From assembly GCA_964445255.1 (NCBI GenBank), contig CAYUKM010000035.1, forward strand, positions 1-23,417: DNA of 23,417 nt. Direction: 5' to 3'. The notes below the pieces were generated by a model. The model searched no databases. It saw only the letters and a list, made by a program, of their open reading frames with translations, and was not told where the DNA came from. Made by a program: the position numbers and the translations under genes. Below, one piece after another: positions 8,501 through 15,409 of the stretch; positions within the stretch are counted from its first letter, which is position 1, and every line of letters starts with the position of its first letter. This DNA is from SHLQ01 sp964445255 (lineage in GTDB: Bacteria; Actinomycetota; Acidimicrobiia; Acidimicrobiales; SHLQ01).

Positions 8501-8915
8501 CGTCGACGACCTCAACTCGCGGCGGGATACCGACCTCTACCGGGAAATCCGAAAGGAGGCGTTGCGCGAACGAGTGCAGCGTGGAAATAGCGGCCACGTC
8601 GGCCTCTGCCAGCGCTGCCTCGCAACGCTGCGCAAGATCGTCGTCACCGGATCGTCGGGCAAGGTGCAGCCGCTCCTCAAACGCTTCTCGAGTTCGTTCC
8701 CGCAATTCGGCTGCCGCGGCCTCGGTGAACGTAATGGCCGCGATCTGGGCGAGCGACTGCCGCTCGGGCCCGGACGTCAACACCAACCGCACGATTCGCT
8801 TCACCAGCGCCGTCGTCTTTCCGGTACCTGCGCCGGCTTCGACGAAGAGGGTTCGCCCGAGGTCGGTCTCGACGGTGTCTCGCGCCGCTTGATCGACAAT
8901 TTCGAAATCGCTCAT
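5517..8915 (-). CDS. addA: AddA-like UvrD-family helicase with C-terminal PD-(D/E)XK nuclease
   Basis: A 1132-residue superfamily 1 helicase-nuclease, the motor subunit of a double-strand-break end-processing complex. Helicase motifs are intact: Walker A GAGTGKT (28-34), motif Ia AAITFTEAAAAELRER (59-74), Walker B LDEFQDTD (365-372), GDPKQSIYRFRRAD (409-422), QNFR (441-444), IMTIHGSKGLEFP (737-749) and LLYVGLTRARDHL (809-821). The C-terminal nuclease has H962, D1039, D1052 and K1054 (VVDYKTD), followed by the QYRLQGAAYA helix, so it should be catalytic. Length fits AddA. The mycobacterial analogue AdnAB carries motor-like domains on both subunits; the partner here does not, which favours AddAB. 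The start ATG overlaps the addB stop as ATGA, with AAGGGG upstream. Confidence 0.92.
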   Translation of the reverse strand: MSDFEIVDQAARDTVETDLGRTLFVEAGAGTGKTTALVKRIVRLVLTSGPERQSLAQIAAITFTEAAAAELRERTREAFEERLHLARRSGDDDLAQRCEAALAEADVAAISTLHSFAQRLLSDFPVEVGIPPRVEVVDEVRSQLAFDKRWSEFLDELYEDPDVEEFIVRAAILGVDLNKSAVRNIAQAFDDNWDFLLGIEVTDRAPMAIDTSTIREWVFQIRKVVSDCSDPGDKFLACIQNAEPTFARFDRATDDRERLRIVKLMTELKFGLGVGRGANWADLPAVKDLCASLKEHCEAVIEAVTNESLRRLAERIAIFTYQSAQQRRADGVLEFHDLLVLAHELLRTSPEARLALSERYKVLMLDEFQDTDPLQISLATLLATSIEGVVDTDWSDLPTEDGRLFFVGDPKQSIYRFRRADITLFLKAAKQFASGAVTLQQNFRTVSPIIEMVNGFFDMLMPEETEGQAKYTPLVPFREPTAADHRPLIFGGPIQGNAADAREAEAAAVAAIVAETLEHPDRWQVLDKSGEWRAPKLSDITILLPTRTSLSQLSHALDDRGIPFRADTGTLVYETQEIRDLLSVLRAIDDASDQISLVAALRSPLYACGYDDLYCFVDGGGSLELHGYIPPELSDSVVAQGLEHLQKLSAQRWWEEPSALLQRVVDERNAMALPAAGRRPRDTWRRIRYVIDQARAFSEAGGGDLRNYLDWTRLQGADGSRAHEPMLPEPDDEAVQIMTIHGSKGLEFPITIVSGLTTARGGRRNVGEVKWGERGVLPEVSISKAARTRFFDLAKELDDEMDGPERDRLLYVGLTRARDHLAVSGCHVMKKDKATPSFGLTINEWAEADGSELVRRFEFDPDEAATAVATFSTDDGDEGEVVLPSRSSWAATHHDRLARGSQRSTISATAMAKSIRDTPLANDESDLETGRDPLAEEPGTDALPPREFRRGRTGTAIGTAVHAVLQLLDLKNPTPQAIAELSSAQAWSESVPEHTDAIQRAVESALGSPIVRSCAGAAHWKELYVATPVGAVTLEGYVDLVVDTPEGLVVVDYKTDSVPNDRAVDAKVAQYRLQGAAYAVAIETATGRPVVDVQFVFCGSGTAVVRHVSDLDAAKAEVRDYGEHPMAQAAVD

Positions 8916-11900
8916 CGGGCATCCCCTTCGGTAGCGTTATCACCAGTTGCAGCATCGGCTGCTGCCTCGGCGTCGTATTCGCGCAAGGCCAAATACTCCG
9001 TGAGTTGACCCGACTCGGCAGCCTTCTCAAGCTCTTCATCACGGTCGACCGGACATATGCCAGTAAACGGGCAGTACGCACAGTTCGAAAAGGTTCCGCG
9101 AAACGATTGGAACTCACCGGGATTAGGCGGAAAGTCGCCGGCTTCGATCCCCGACACGATCGTGTCGAGGGCTTCGACAAATCGGGCTCGTCGATCCCCG
9201 GTCCAGGAGTAGCCGGAACGCTTGAACTTTCCCTTGGATGTGGCGTACCAGTAATAGGCCTGAGCGCTATCGACGTCATAGTGCTGCATCACCGCTTCGG
9301 AATACACCCCGAGTTGCAGCTTGCTTCCACCTACGACGGGATCGGTGTCGTAGGTGCTCTGAGGATCGTGCTTGCCGGTCTTGTAATCGAGCACGACTGG
9401 AGTCCCGTCGCTGTCACGCCAGTCGATTCGGTCGACCAGGCCGCGCAATCGAACCACCCGGTCTCCGACCCGAACCTCGGCTGCCTCAGCCACATCCCCA
9501 TCTTTACGATCGCGCCGCGCTCCGAGCCCAAACGGCAACTCAACATCGTGAGGCCGGCTAACGGACTTCGCCCGATAGTCGCTATCGGCAACGATGAAGG
9601 CGTCGAGGTCAGCCCGGGTGGCTTCCTTTTGGATCTCCCACAGAAGCGGTCGGCCTGTACGCCCGAGGTCTTCGTACTCTTTGAAGCGCACCTCTGCGAG
9701 TTCGTGGAGTCGTTCCCGGTCGGCTTCGGTCCAGCGGTAGTCCGGGCTGGTGATCTCATGCGCGCCACCGGGAATGGCCAAGGCGATGAAGTCCTCGAGG
9801 ATCGCGTGGATCAAGCTGCCGCGATCGAGCGCACTGATCTCGAGGATCTGCTCAGGCCGGTCGATCTCTCCGAGGCCAAGGACCTGCTCGAAGTAGAAGC
9901 GTCGCGGGCAATCAGCCCAACTCTGCAATCGAGATGGGCTGATGGCAGCACCATCTGCGAGCGGTGACTTCACCCCAACGTTTCGCAAGTTGCCGTTGAA
10001 GCGGTTGTAGCCATTGAGGCGTTCTGAGATCAGGTCGAGTCCAAGACGCAGCGAGCGTTCGAGCTGATCCGGGTCAACAGTGCTATCGAGGTGGTTCTCC
10101 GCGTGTACGTACTGCATTTGCAGGTCCGCCTCTGATACCACCGATGCAGAACGCACGGCGGTCGTCAGCGATCGCTGGAAGGAGTCGTGCGCATCGGTAA
10201 CGACGCTCGTGTCGTCGTACCAGCTCTGCGAGGTGATCGACTCGTTCCCAGTCCGGGCACGAACCGCTTCAACCCACCAGCGAGAGACCGTGCGAGAACG
10301 ACCGGTGCGGTGATCGCCTAAAGGAGTCGTCACCGTGGTGCGTGCTCCCCCGGAGATCGCATGCAAATACCGTTCTCGTTGCTCGCGGGTGCGGTCGTTG
10401 CGCAGCGATAGCCCCTCGACCAGTTGCCGTTCCGAATCGGGCAACAAGGTGTCTTCACGAATCGGGCGAGGGCTCAAGCCTTCGGCAAGCCCAACGACGA
10501 ATACCTCGTCGAGGTCGACACCCATCGCAGAAGCTAGAGGAGCGACGAAGACTCCGGTGCCGAACGCCCCCCGGCGGCCAGCAGGCGCGTCGAGTTCGAG
10601 CTGGATGGCACGACGGAATGCTGACCATCGGACTTTCGGTTCGACCTCGTCGAGGACGCTCAAGCGGGCGAGAAGGACCTCGATGCGTTCGGCCGCCACT
10701 AGTTCGGCCTCGGGCCAGGTCGATCGTTTGTTTACTTGCGGCAACAACGACTTCAGAGTCTCGGTTGCCCACGAGCTCCGTTCCGCCCACGATGATCCGA
10801 CCGCCTGTGGCGAGGTGAGTCCGCCAAGCCACTCGACAAACTTCGCCAAAGCGTCTGCGGCCGTAGCTTCACGCTCCAGCGCAGACAGGTAGCCCCTTGC
10901 GGCTCCCTCGTCGGTTTGGCGTTGATGGCGGTCGTTGAGCGAACGAATATGTGCATCGAGGCGAGACTGCCACTCGTCGAGGCCGCCGACGATTCCCGCG
11001 GACCGAGAGATATCTTCCCAAGCGCCGGAACGAACTTGGCGCGCATCGGGGCCCCGAAGAGGCGCAGCCGAAACTAGGGCCATGACATCGTTGCGGTCGT
11101 ACTCGCCGCCCACGGAACCGGTCGCGGCCCCTTCGACTAAATCGAGCAGGGTGTACAGCAGACGGCCCGTCATCGAGTCAGCGAGGGTGCGGTGATTCGG
11201 TCCGGCTGAGGGAATGCCCGCACGGTCGAGATGTTCACGAACCACTCGAAGGTAGGGTTTGTGGACCGGCACGAACACCGCCATGCGATCGAATCGAACC
11301 CCTCGGTCGGCGGCAGCGAGAATCTCGCGCACGACGACTTGGGCTTCCTGGTCGGAGTCACAAACGGGAATCATCTCGGTGGGCTGTCGAATGGCAACTG
11401 TGACCGGAGCCGCCGGAGTGCCGGACAACCTCGACGCTTGTGCGGCTACCTCTTTGTCGACCTCCCGGTCGCCGGTGAGCGACGCGACGACAGTAACCGT
11501 CGCCGACCGGGCGACCGAGGTGAGGAAATCGATCGTCGCTGCTCCCTGGGAGAACGGCCCGACGAAGACCAGTCGGTCGTCGGCAAGCGCAGCTGGGGCA
11601 GCCGTTGCGGCGCGAGATAGCACCGCGTATTCATCGTGGAAGTTTGTGACCACGCCATCGGTGAGGTGCGCCTCGACCGCATCGATGAACGTCAAAAGTT
11701 CAACAGTCCGCGCAGTGCGTGAACCGCGCAGCTTCTCACGCTCGGCCGGAGGCAGCTCGGTGATCTCGGCGTAAGCCCGAACCAACGCGGTCTCGGTGGC
11801 GATGTGCTCGGCGACGTTCTTAAACCGTCCAGCAGACTGCGAGGCCAGCACGTGACGTACAGCTGCGGCAAGAACTGGCGTGGTGAGCGGACGCATGTTC

Positions 11901-12166
11901 TCAGCAGCCAACGCGGGTGCAGCGATCTCCGAAGCCAGCTGAAAGGGAGTCGCGAACGAGACGTTGGCGATGCCGGGTCGTCCAGGGTTGTCGGCCGATT
12001 CCGCCAACGCCGACGAACCGAGAAGACGTCGCAAACTCAGCCCAGCAACGTTGGACGAGACGATGACCCGCACTGCGCGTAACGGATCCTCAGACTGAAA
12101 TTCCGAGATCACCCGCCGCACGGCCAACGTGGTGTCTCGACCTGCACTCACCAATATCGCGGTCAT
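8912..12166 (-). CDS. addB: AddB-like iron-sulfur PD-(D/E)XK nuclease subunit
   Basis: A 1084-residue partner of the AddA-like protein. No complete helicase motif set is visible; the N-terminus ILVSAGRDTTLAVRR sits where a Walker A would be but is degenerate. The C-terminal nuclease domain has H787 (GSLIHAILED), D912 (LRGLVDRID), D927 and K929 (VLDYKTG). Four cysteines frame it: C753 (WADCPRRFYFE) and C1029-x2-C1032-x5-C1038. This is the arrangement that binds the 4Fe-4S cluster in B. subtilis AddB. Together the pair would resect broken DNA ends and load recombinase. The first 700 residues are poorly conserved, as usual. It is the first gene of the operon. ATG at 12164-12166 lies 8 bases after TACAGT, with no Shine-Dalgarno. 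Confidence 0.9.
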   Translation of the reverse strand: MTAILVSAGRDTTLAVRRVISEFQSEDPLRAVRVIVSSNVAGLSLRRLLGSSALAESADNPGRPGIANVSFATPFQLASEIAAPALAAENMRPLTTPVLAAAVRHVLASQSAGRFKNVAEHIATETALVRAYAEITELPPAEREKLRGSRTARTVELLTFIDAVEAHLTDGVVTNFHDEYAVLSRAATAAPAALADDRLVFVGPFSQGAATIDFLTSVARSATVTVVASLTGDREVDKEVAAQASRLSGTPAAPVTVAIRQPTEMIPVCDSDQEAQVVVREILAAADRGVRFDRMAVFVPVHKPYLRVVREHLDRAGIPSAGPNHRTLADSMTGRLLYTLLDLVEGAATGSVGGEYDRNDVMALVSAAPLRGPDARQVRSGAWEDISRSAGIVGGLDEWQSRLDAHIRSLNDRHQRQTDEGAARGYLSALEREATAADALAKFVEWLGGLTSPQAVGSSWAERSSWATETLKSLLPQVNKRSTWPEAELVAAERIEVLLARLSVLDEVEPKVRWSAFRRAIQLELDAPAGRRGAFGTGVFVAPLASAMGVDLDEVFVVGLAEGLSPRPIREDTLLPDSERQLVEGLSLRNDRTREQRERYLHAISGGARTTVTTPLGDHRTGRSRTVSRWWVEAVRARTGNESITSQSWYDDTSVVTDAHDSFQRSLTTAVRSASVVSEADLQMQYVHAENHLDSTVDPDQLERSLRLGLDLISERLNGYNRFNGNLRNVGVKSPLADGAAISPSRLQSWADCPRRFYFEQVLGLGEIDRPEQILEISALDRGSLIHAILEDFIALAIPGGAHEITSPDYRWTEADRERLHELAEVRFKEYEDLGRTGRPLLWEIQKEATRADLDAFIVADSDYRAKSVSRPHDVELPFGLGARRDRKDGDVAEAAEVRVGDRVVRLRGLVDRIDWRDSDGTPVVLDYKTGKHDPQSTYDTDPVVGGSKLQLGVYSEAVMQHYDVDSAQAYYWYATSKGKFKRSGYSWTGDRRARFVEALDTIVSGIEAGDFPPNPGEFQSFRGTFSNCAYCPFTGICPVDRDEELEKAAESGQLTEYLALREYDAEAAADAATGDNATEGDAR

Positions 12167-12174
12167 TAAATGAG

Positions 12175-12180
12175 ACTGTA
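12175..12180 (-). promoter_or_regulatory. Probable -10 box of the addBA operon
   Basis: TACAGT on the minus strand, 8 bases before the addB ATG, consistent with a nearly leaderless transcript. Eight bases further upstream is a 9-mer, ATGACACAG. It occupies the position of the conserved block in PafBC/RecA-NDp DNA-damage promoters but matches it only partly. Confidence 0.5.
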
Positions 12181-12205
12181 GAGGTGCCCTGTGTCATTTA
12201 GCGTC

Positions 12206-12273
12206 GTTGCCTGCCCTTCCCTTGACGCAGGGGGGTCATCACGCGCTGCCCATAGCTGCCGAGGGCAGGCAAC
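12206..12273. repeat. 12-bp inverted repeat enclosing a branched structure
   Basis: The left arm GTTGCCTGCCCT (12206-12217) and right arm AGGGCAGGCAAC (12262-12273) are perfect complements, 44 bp apart. Within the loop, CCCT/AGGG (12219-12222 with 12229-12232) and GCT/AGC (12246-12248 with 12255-12257) could form two smaller hairpins, giving a three-way-junction outline. It lies between the divergent addB and PPOX genes. No protein reading explains it. It could be an operator pair, a small RNA or a cis-acting RNA; the sequence alone does not decide. Confidence 0.5.
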
Positions 12274-12304
12274 CAAAGATCCGACGGCGACGCCACAACG
12301 CCAC

Positions 12305-12310
12305 TACTGT
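12305..12310 (+). promoter_or_regulatory. Probable -10 box of the PPOX gene, leaderless
   Basis: TACTGT followed by 6 bases and the ATG at 12317. No Shine-Dalgarno is present. The placement supports ATG 12317 over the earlier in-frame GTG at 12191. Confidence 0.55.
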
Positions 12311-12316
12311 TCCACC

Positions 12317-12703
12317 ATGAGTATCGCGGGTGAGACATACGTGAGTTTGACGACCTTTACGAAGGACGGCCGCCCCAAACCGAGCCCGGTCTGGATCGCC
12401 GACACCGGCGACGGCACAGTCGGTTTCACCACGTTCTCTACGAGTTGGAAGGTGAAGCGGCTCAACAACGACTCACGGGTCACTCTGCAACCGTGCGACG
12501 CACGCGGCAACGTCACCGCTGGAACCGACGTGCTTGAGGGAACCGCCGTCGCCTCACAAGGCGACGAATTCGACCGAGTACGAGAGCTGATCAAAGCCAA
12601 GTACGGCATCCAGTTCACCTTGATCAATCTCGTTGGCAAGGTCCGCAAGGCGATGGGCAAAGACTCGGGCACCGACACAGCAATCGTCATCACGCTCAAC
12701 TAG
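12317..12703 (+). CDS. PPOX-class F420-type oxidoreductase (Rv2061c-like)
   Basis: A 128-residue split beta-barrel protein of the pyridoxamine-5'-phosphate-oxidase-like superfamily. The pattern YVSLTTFTKDGRPKPSPVWI, then SWKVKRLNNDSRVTLQPCDARG and LEGTA, matches the actinobacterial TIGR03666/Rv2061-type group, thought to use coenzyme F420. The function would be a cytoplasmic redox reaction on an unknown substrate. The frame is open back to 12191, but those residues are low-complexity and overlap the inverted repeat. ATG 12317 gives the family's normal N-terminus and sits directly downstream of a -10 box. It is divergent from addB. F420 dependence is family-level inference; some relatives bind FMN or haem. 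Confidence 0.85.
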   Translation: MSIAGETYVSLTTFTKDGRPKPSPVWIADTGDGTVGFTTFSTSWKVKRLNNDSRVTLQPCDARGNVTAGTDVLEGTAVASQGDEFDRVRELIKAKYGIQFTLINLVGKVRKAMGKDSGTDTAIVITLN

Positions 12704-12818
12704 CAACCAAACAACACCAAAACGCATTCGCGAAATAAGGCAGCGCTCTCAAGGAGATTGCCCTTACCGAGTATCGAACGTGATTCGAAAAAACAACCGC
12801 GGGGAGCCGTCGCTCCAA

Positions 12819-12824
12819 TACCCT
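12819..12824 (+). promoter_or_regulatory. Probable -10 box of the aldolase gene, leaderless
   Basis: TACCCT followed by 7 bases and ATG 12832. Just upstream is a 5-bp palindrome, GGAGC-CGTC-GCTCC (12803-12816), that would lie in the -35/-10 spacer. Confidence 0.5.
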
Positions 12825-12831
12825 GTAGGTC

Positions 12832-13902
12832 ATGACTACACGTGATCTTCCTAGTGGCGTTCTAACCGGCGATCTGGTCCAGCAGGCCTTTGTTCTTGCG
12901 AAGGAAGAGTCCTTCGCTCTCCCAGCAGCAAACTGCGTGGGCACCAACTCGATGAACGCGGTCATGGAGACCGCTGCCAAGATTGACGCGCCCGTCATCG
13001 TGCAGTTCTCCAACGGCGGCAGCGCATTCAACGCTGGCAAGGGCGTCGGCCTCGAAGGCATCCAGGCCTCGATCGCCGGCTCCATCGCTGGCGCACACCA
13101 CGTTCGCACCATGGCCCCGCATTACGGCTCCAGCGTGATCCTCCACACCGATCACGCAGCTAAGAAGCTCCTTCCGTGGATCGACGGCCTGCTCGATGCC
13201 AGCGAGGAGTACTTCAAGACCCACGGTGAGCCCCTCTTCAGCTCGCACATGCTCGATCTCTCCGAGGAGTCTCTCGAAGAGAACATAGCGACCTGTGTCA
13301 AGTACTTGAAGCGCATGGAGCCCATGGGCATGACCCTCGAGATCGAGCTCGGTATCACCGGTGGTGAAGAGGACGGCGTCGACAACTCCGACGTGAAGGA
13401 AGAAGACCTCTACAGCAAGCCCGAAGAGGTCGACTACGCATTCGAGCAGCTCTCCCAGATTTCTGACCGCTTCACCGTCGCTGCGTCGTTCGGCAACGTC
13501 CACGGCGTCTACAAGCCAGGCAACGTCAAGCTCACGCCGACCATTCTTCGTGACTCCCAGGCCTACATCAAGGAAAAGCACGGCACCGGCGATAACCCGG
13601 TCAATTTCGTGTTCCACGGTGGCTCGGGCTCGAGTGCAGAAAAAATCGCCGAGGCGATCAGCTATGGCGTGGTGAAGATGAACATCGACACCGACCTTCA
13701 GTGGGCGTTCTGGGATGGCATTCGTGAGTACGAGTCTTCCAACCACGACTACCTTCAGGGCCAGCTCGGCAACCCCGAGGGTCCAGACCAGCCGAACAAG
13801 AAGAAGTACGACCCACGCACGTGGCTACGTGCTGGTGAGGTCTCCTTCGTCGAGCGCCTCACCCAGGCCTTCGCTGAACTAGGCCACGACGTTCCTTCAT
13901 AG
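12832..13902 (+). CDS. fba: Class II fructose-bisphosphate aldolase
   Basis: A 356-residue zinc-dependent aldolase that reversibly splits fructose 1,6-bisphosphate into dihydroxyacetone phosphate and glyceraldehyde 3-phosphate in glycolysis and gluconeogenesis. The length and motifs are those of the FbaA (class IIA) type. Visible are ILHTDHAAKK with catalytic D107 and zinc ligand H108, the LEIELGITGGEEDGVDN segment (169-185), FGNVHGVYKPGN with ligand H224, and VFHGGSGS with ligand H262. A phosphate-binding NIDTDLQWAF segment follows (284-293). The ATG is placed by a -10 box 7 bases upstream. A HAD phosphatase gene follows after 9 bp and is probably co-transcribed. Codon choice is more biased toward C-ending codons than in neighbours, as expected for a highly expressed gene. 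Confidence 0.97.
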   Translation: MTTRDLPSGVLTGDLVQQAFVLAKEESFALPAANCVGTNSMNAVMETAAKIDAPVIVQFSNGGSAFNAGKGVGLEGIQASIAGSIAGAHHVRTMAPHYGSSVILHTDHAAKKLLPWIDGLLDASEEYFKTHGEPLFSSHMLDLSEESLEENIATCVKYLKRMEPMGMTLEIELGITGGEEDGVDNSDVKEEDLYSKPEEVDYAFEQLSQISDRFTVAASFGNVHGVYKPGNVKLTPTILRDSQAYIKEKHGTGDNPVNFVFHGGSGSSAEKIAEAISYGVVKMNIDTDLQWAFWDGIREYESSNHDYLQGQLGNPEGPDQPNKKKYDPRTWLRAGEVSFVERLTQAFAELGHDVPS

Positions 13903-13911
13903 CTCTCACCG

Positions 13912-14577
13912 GTGAACCCTTGGATCGGCGATCGCGTCGACGCAGTCATTTTCGATAATGACGGCACCCTCGTCGATAGCGAATCCATCACGCTCGGCTT
14001 GCTCGCCACTATGGCAGTCGAAGCCGGCGCGGAAGTTCGCGACGACGACGCGCATCGATTCATGGGCAGCGACATCAACGTCGTGATCGACGCGATTGAG
14101 GAACGGTCCGGCACAACCATCGACCGTGAGGCGTTCTTCGCCGAGTTCCGAGAGCGCCAGTACGACGAGATCCGAAACGGTCTCGCCGAGATGGTCGGCG
14201 CAACTCCGCTACTCGAAGAGCTGGTCGAACGTAACGTGCCCTTCGCAGTCGCAACGAATGCACCGATGGCCAAGATGGAACTGTGCTTCAAATCCACCGG
14301 ACTCGACCGGTTCTTCACACCGGACACGATGGTGAGCGCCTATGACGTCGGGCTGTGGAAGCCTGACCCCGAAATCTTTCTGGAAGCAGCCAAGCGCCTC
14401 GGCACGCCGATCGAACGCTGCGCGATCATCGAGGACAGCCGTCCCGGCATCGAAGCAGCTATCGCCTCCGGAGGTCACGCAATCGCCCTCGATCCGAACG
14501 GCCATCTTGACGTAGGCGCACACAAGGTCAGCTCCCTCTCGGACGCTGCTGAACTGCTGTTGGGCTCCGACTATTAG
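13912..14577 (+). CDS. HAD superfamily hydrolase (beta-phosphoglucomutase/phosphatase-like)
   Basis: A 221-residue haloacid-dehalogenase-fold enzyme, subfamily IA, most likely a phosphatase or phosphomutase acting on a small sugar phosphate. Motif I is VIFDNDGTLVDSE with nucleophile D15 and acid/base D17. Motif II is the threonine of VATNA (T115). Motif III is the lysine of LWKPDPEIF (K150). Motif IV is IIEDSRPGIEAA (E174, D175). A helical cap lies between residues 20 and 90. The start is GTG, 9 bp after the aldolase stop, with only a weak ribosome site, so it probably depends on translation of the aldolase. The stop abuts the stop of the opposite-strand gene with no intervening base. The substrate is unknown; the sugar-phosphate context is suggestive only. 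Confidence 0.9.
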   Translation: MNPWIGDRVDAVIFDNDGTLVDSESITLGLLATMAVEAGAEVRDDDAHRFMGSDINVVIDAIEERSGTTIDREAFFAEFRERQYDEIRNGLAEMVGATPLLEELVERNVPFAVATNAPMAKMELCFKSTGLDRFFTPDTMVSAYDVGLWKPDPEIFLEAAKRLGTPIERCAIIEDSRPGIEAAIASGGHAIALDPNGHLDVGAHKVSSLSDAAELLLGSDY

Positions 14578-15306
14578 CTAGCTGCTCACGATCGGGCCAG
14601 CGTTGCGCAGGCTGCCCGACACAAGGGTCATGCCGTCGGAATGTCCGATGAAGCACTGCACTTCTCGGTGACCTTCGTTCCACAGACCAACGGTCGGGAC
14701 GAAGGTAAAGACCTCATAGGGCGAGCCAAGGTAGCCATCGCCAAGAAAGTTCGCGAACTGTTGCTGGCAGTAGTCCTCGCCGCTCCAGAACGCTGCATCG
14801 ACACCCGGAAACACATCTCCTGTTTCCCAGAGGGTGGTCGCGGCATAGAGCTCGTAGGCATGCGGGTCGACGCAGTCGGCTTGGGTGACGAAGAGGATCT
14901 CGAAGAACTCCCCTTCGGCAGCGTCATCGACGGGCCGGAAGTGATCGCTCACGCAATCCCCGACCTCAAGATTTTCGATCACCGTCAGACTTGCGACCTC
15001 ACGACCAAGAAGCACCCCAAACGCGATGAACCCAATGGCTACAAGAGCGCCGATGATCACGAGGCCGTACTTCGTTGTTGGGGCTACGCCCCCCGATTTC
15101 TTCGGTGACTTCTTGGGTGGCGTCCGGGTCAGGGCACTCGCCTGAGCAGGTGTGGCTCCGTTTGGCTGAGGTGGCGGAGGAACCGCCAGCAGGGCGGACG
15201 ACCCCGCGACAGGTGCGGGCCCATCAAACGGGTCTGGCGGAGCAGTCGGCGAGCCATCAGGAAAGCCACCGAAGTCTGATGTGTAATGAGGCTCGTTCCC
15301 TCGCAT
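14578..15306 (-). CDS. Septum_form-domain membrane protein
   Basis: A 242-residue single-pass membrane protein. The N-terminal 70 residues are Pro/Ala/Ser-rich and cytoplasmic, ending in a lysine-rich stretch (PPKKSPKKS). One transmembrane helix follows at about 80-101, and the rest would lie outside the cell. The external part fits the actinobacterial Septum_form domain: VGDCVSDHF (C118), DCVDPHAYELYA (C145), EDYCQQQF (C180) and HREVQCFIGH (C218). These four cysteines suggest two disulfides. A role in septation is only inherited from the family name; no enzymatic motif is seen. The ATG is at 15304-15306 with no clear ribosome site. Codons 2-6 carry one arm of an inverted repeat whose other arm precedes the divergent DddP-like gene. 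Confidence 0.8.
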   Translation of the reverse strand: MRGNEPHYTSDFGGFPDGSPTAPPDPFDGPAPVAGSSALLAVPPPPQPNGATPAQASALTRTPPKKSPKKSGGVAPTTKYGLVIIGALVAIGFIAFGVLLGREVASLTVIENLEVGDCVSDHFRPVDDAAEGEFFEILFVTQADCVDPHAYELYAATTLWETGDVFPGVDAAFWSGEDYCQQQFANFLGDGYLGSPYEVFTFVPTVGLWNEGHREVQCFIGHSDGMTLVSGSLRNAGPIVSS

Positions 15307-15385
15307 GCACGGGTTTTCGACGCATTAGCGACACGACCTCATAGGCCCAACGACCTAGGGCCAGTGACCGAGCGGGAACGAGCCT
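15289..15385. repeat. Inverted 12-bp repeat at divergent gene starts
   Basis: AGGCTCGTTCCC (15289-15300) and GGGAACGAGCCT (15374-15385) are perfect complements, 73 bp apart. One arm is inside the first codons of the septum-domain gene. The other ends 24 bases before the DddP-like start. Each gene therefore sees the same motif, GGGAACGAGCCT, in its own direction near its start. It may be a shared operator or an RNA element. Confidence 0.5.
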
Positions 15386-15397
15386 AGAGGTCCGTGG

Positions 15398-15403
15398 CAG
15401 ACT
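15398..15403 (+). promoter_or_regulatory. Possible -10 box of the DddP-like gene
   Basis: CAGACT followed by 6 bases and ATG 15410. It is a weaker hexamer than the others, supported mainly by its spacing and the lack of a Shine-Dalgarno. Confidence 0.35.
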
Positions 15404-15409
15404 CTTGAG

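Noticed and set aside
5517..12166. Mycobacterial-type AdnAB helicase-nuclease
   Set aside because: AdnAB has motor-like domains on both subunits. Here the second subunit lacks helicase motifs and has the AddB iron-sulfur cysteine spacing.
12862..13746. Long minus-strand open frame of 294 codons
   Set aside because: It is a shadow of the class II aldolase; the plus strand has the complete enzyme with its metal ligands and the shadow has no recognisable motif.
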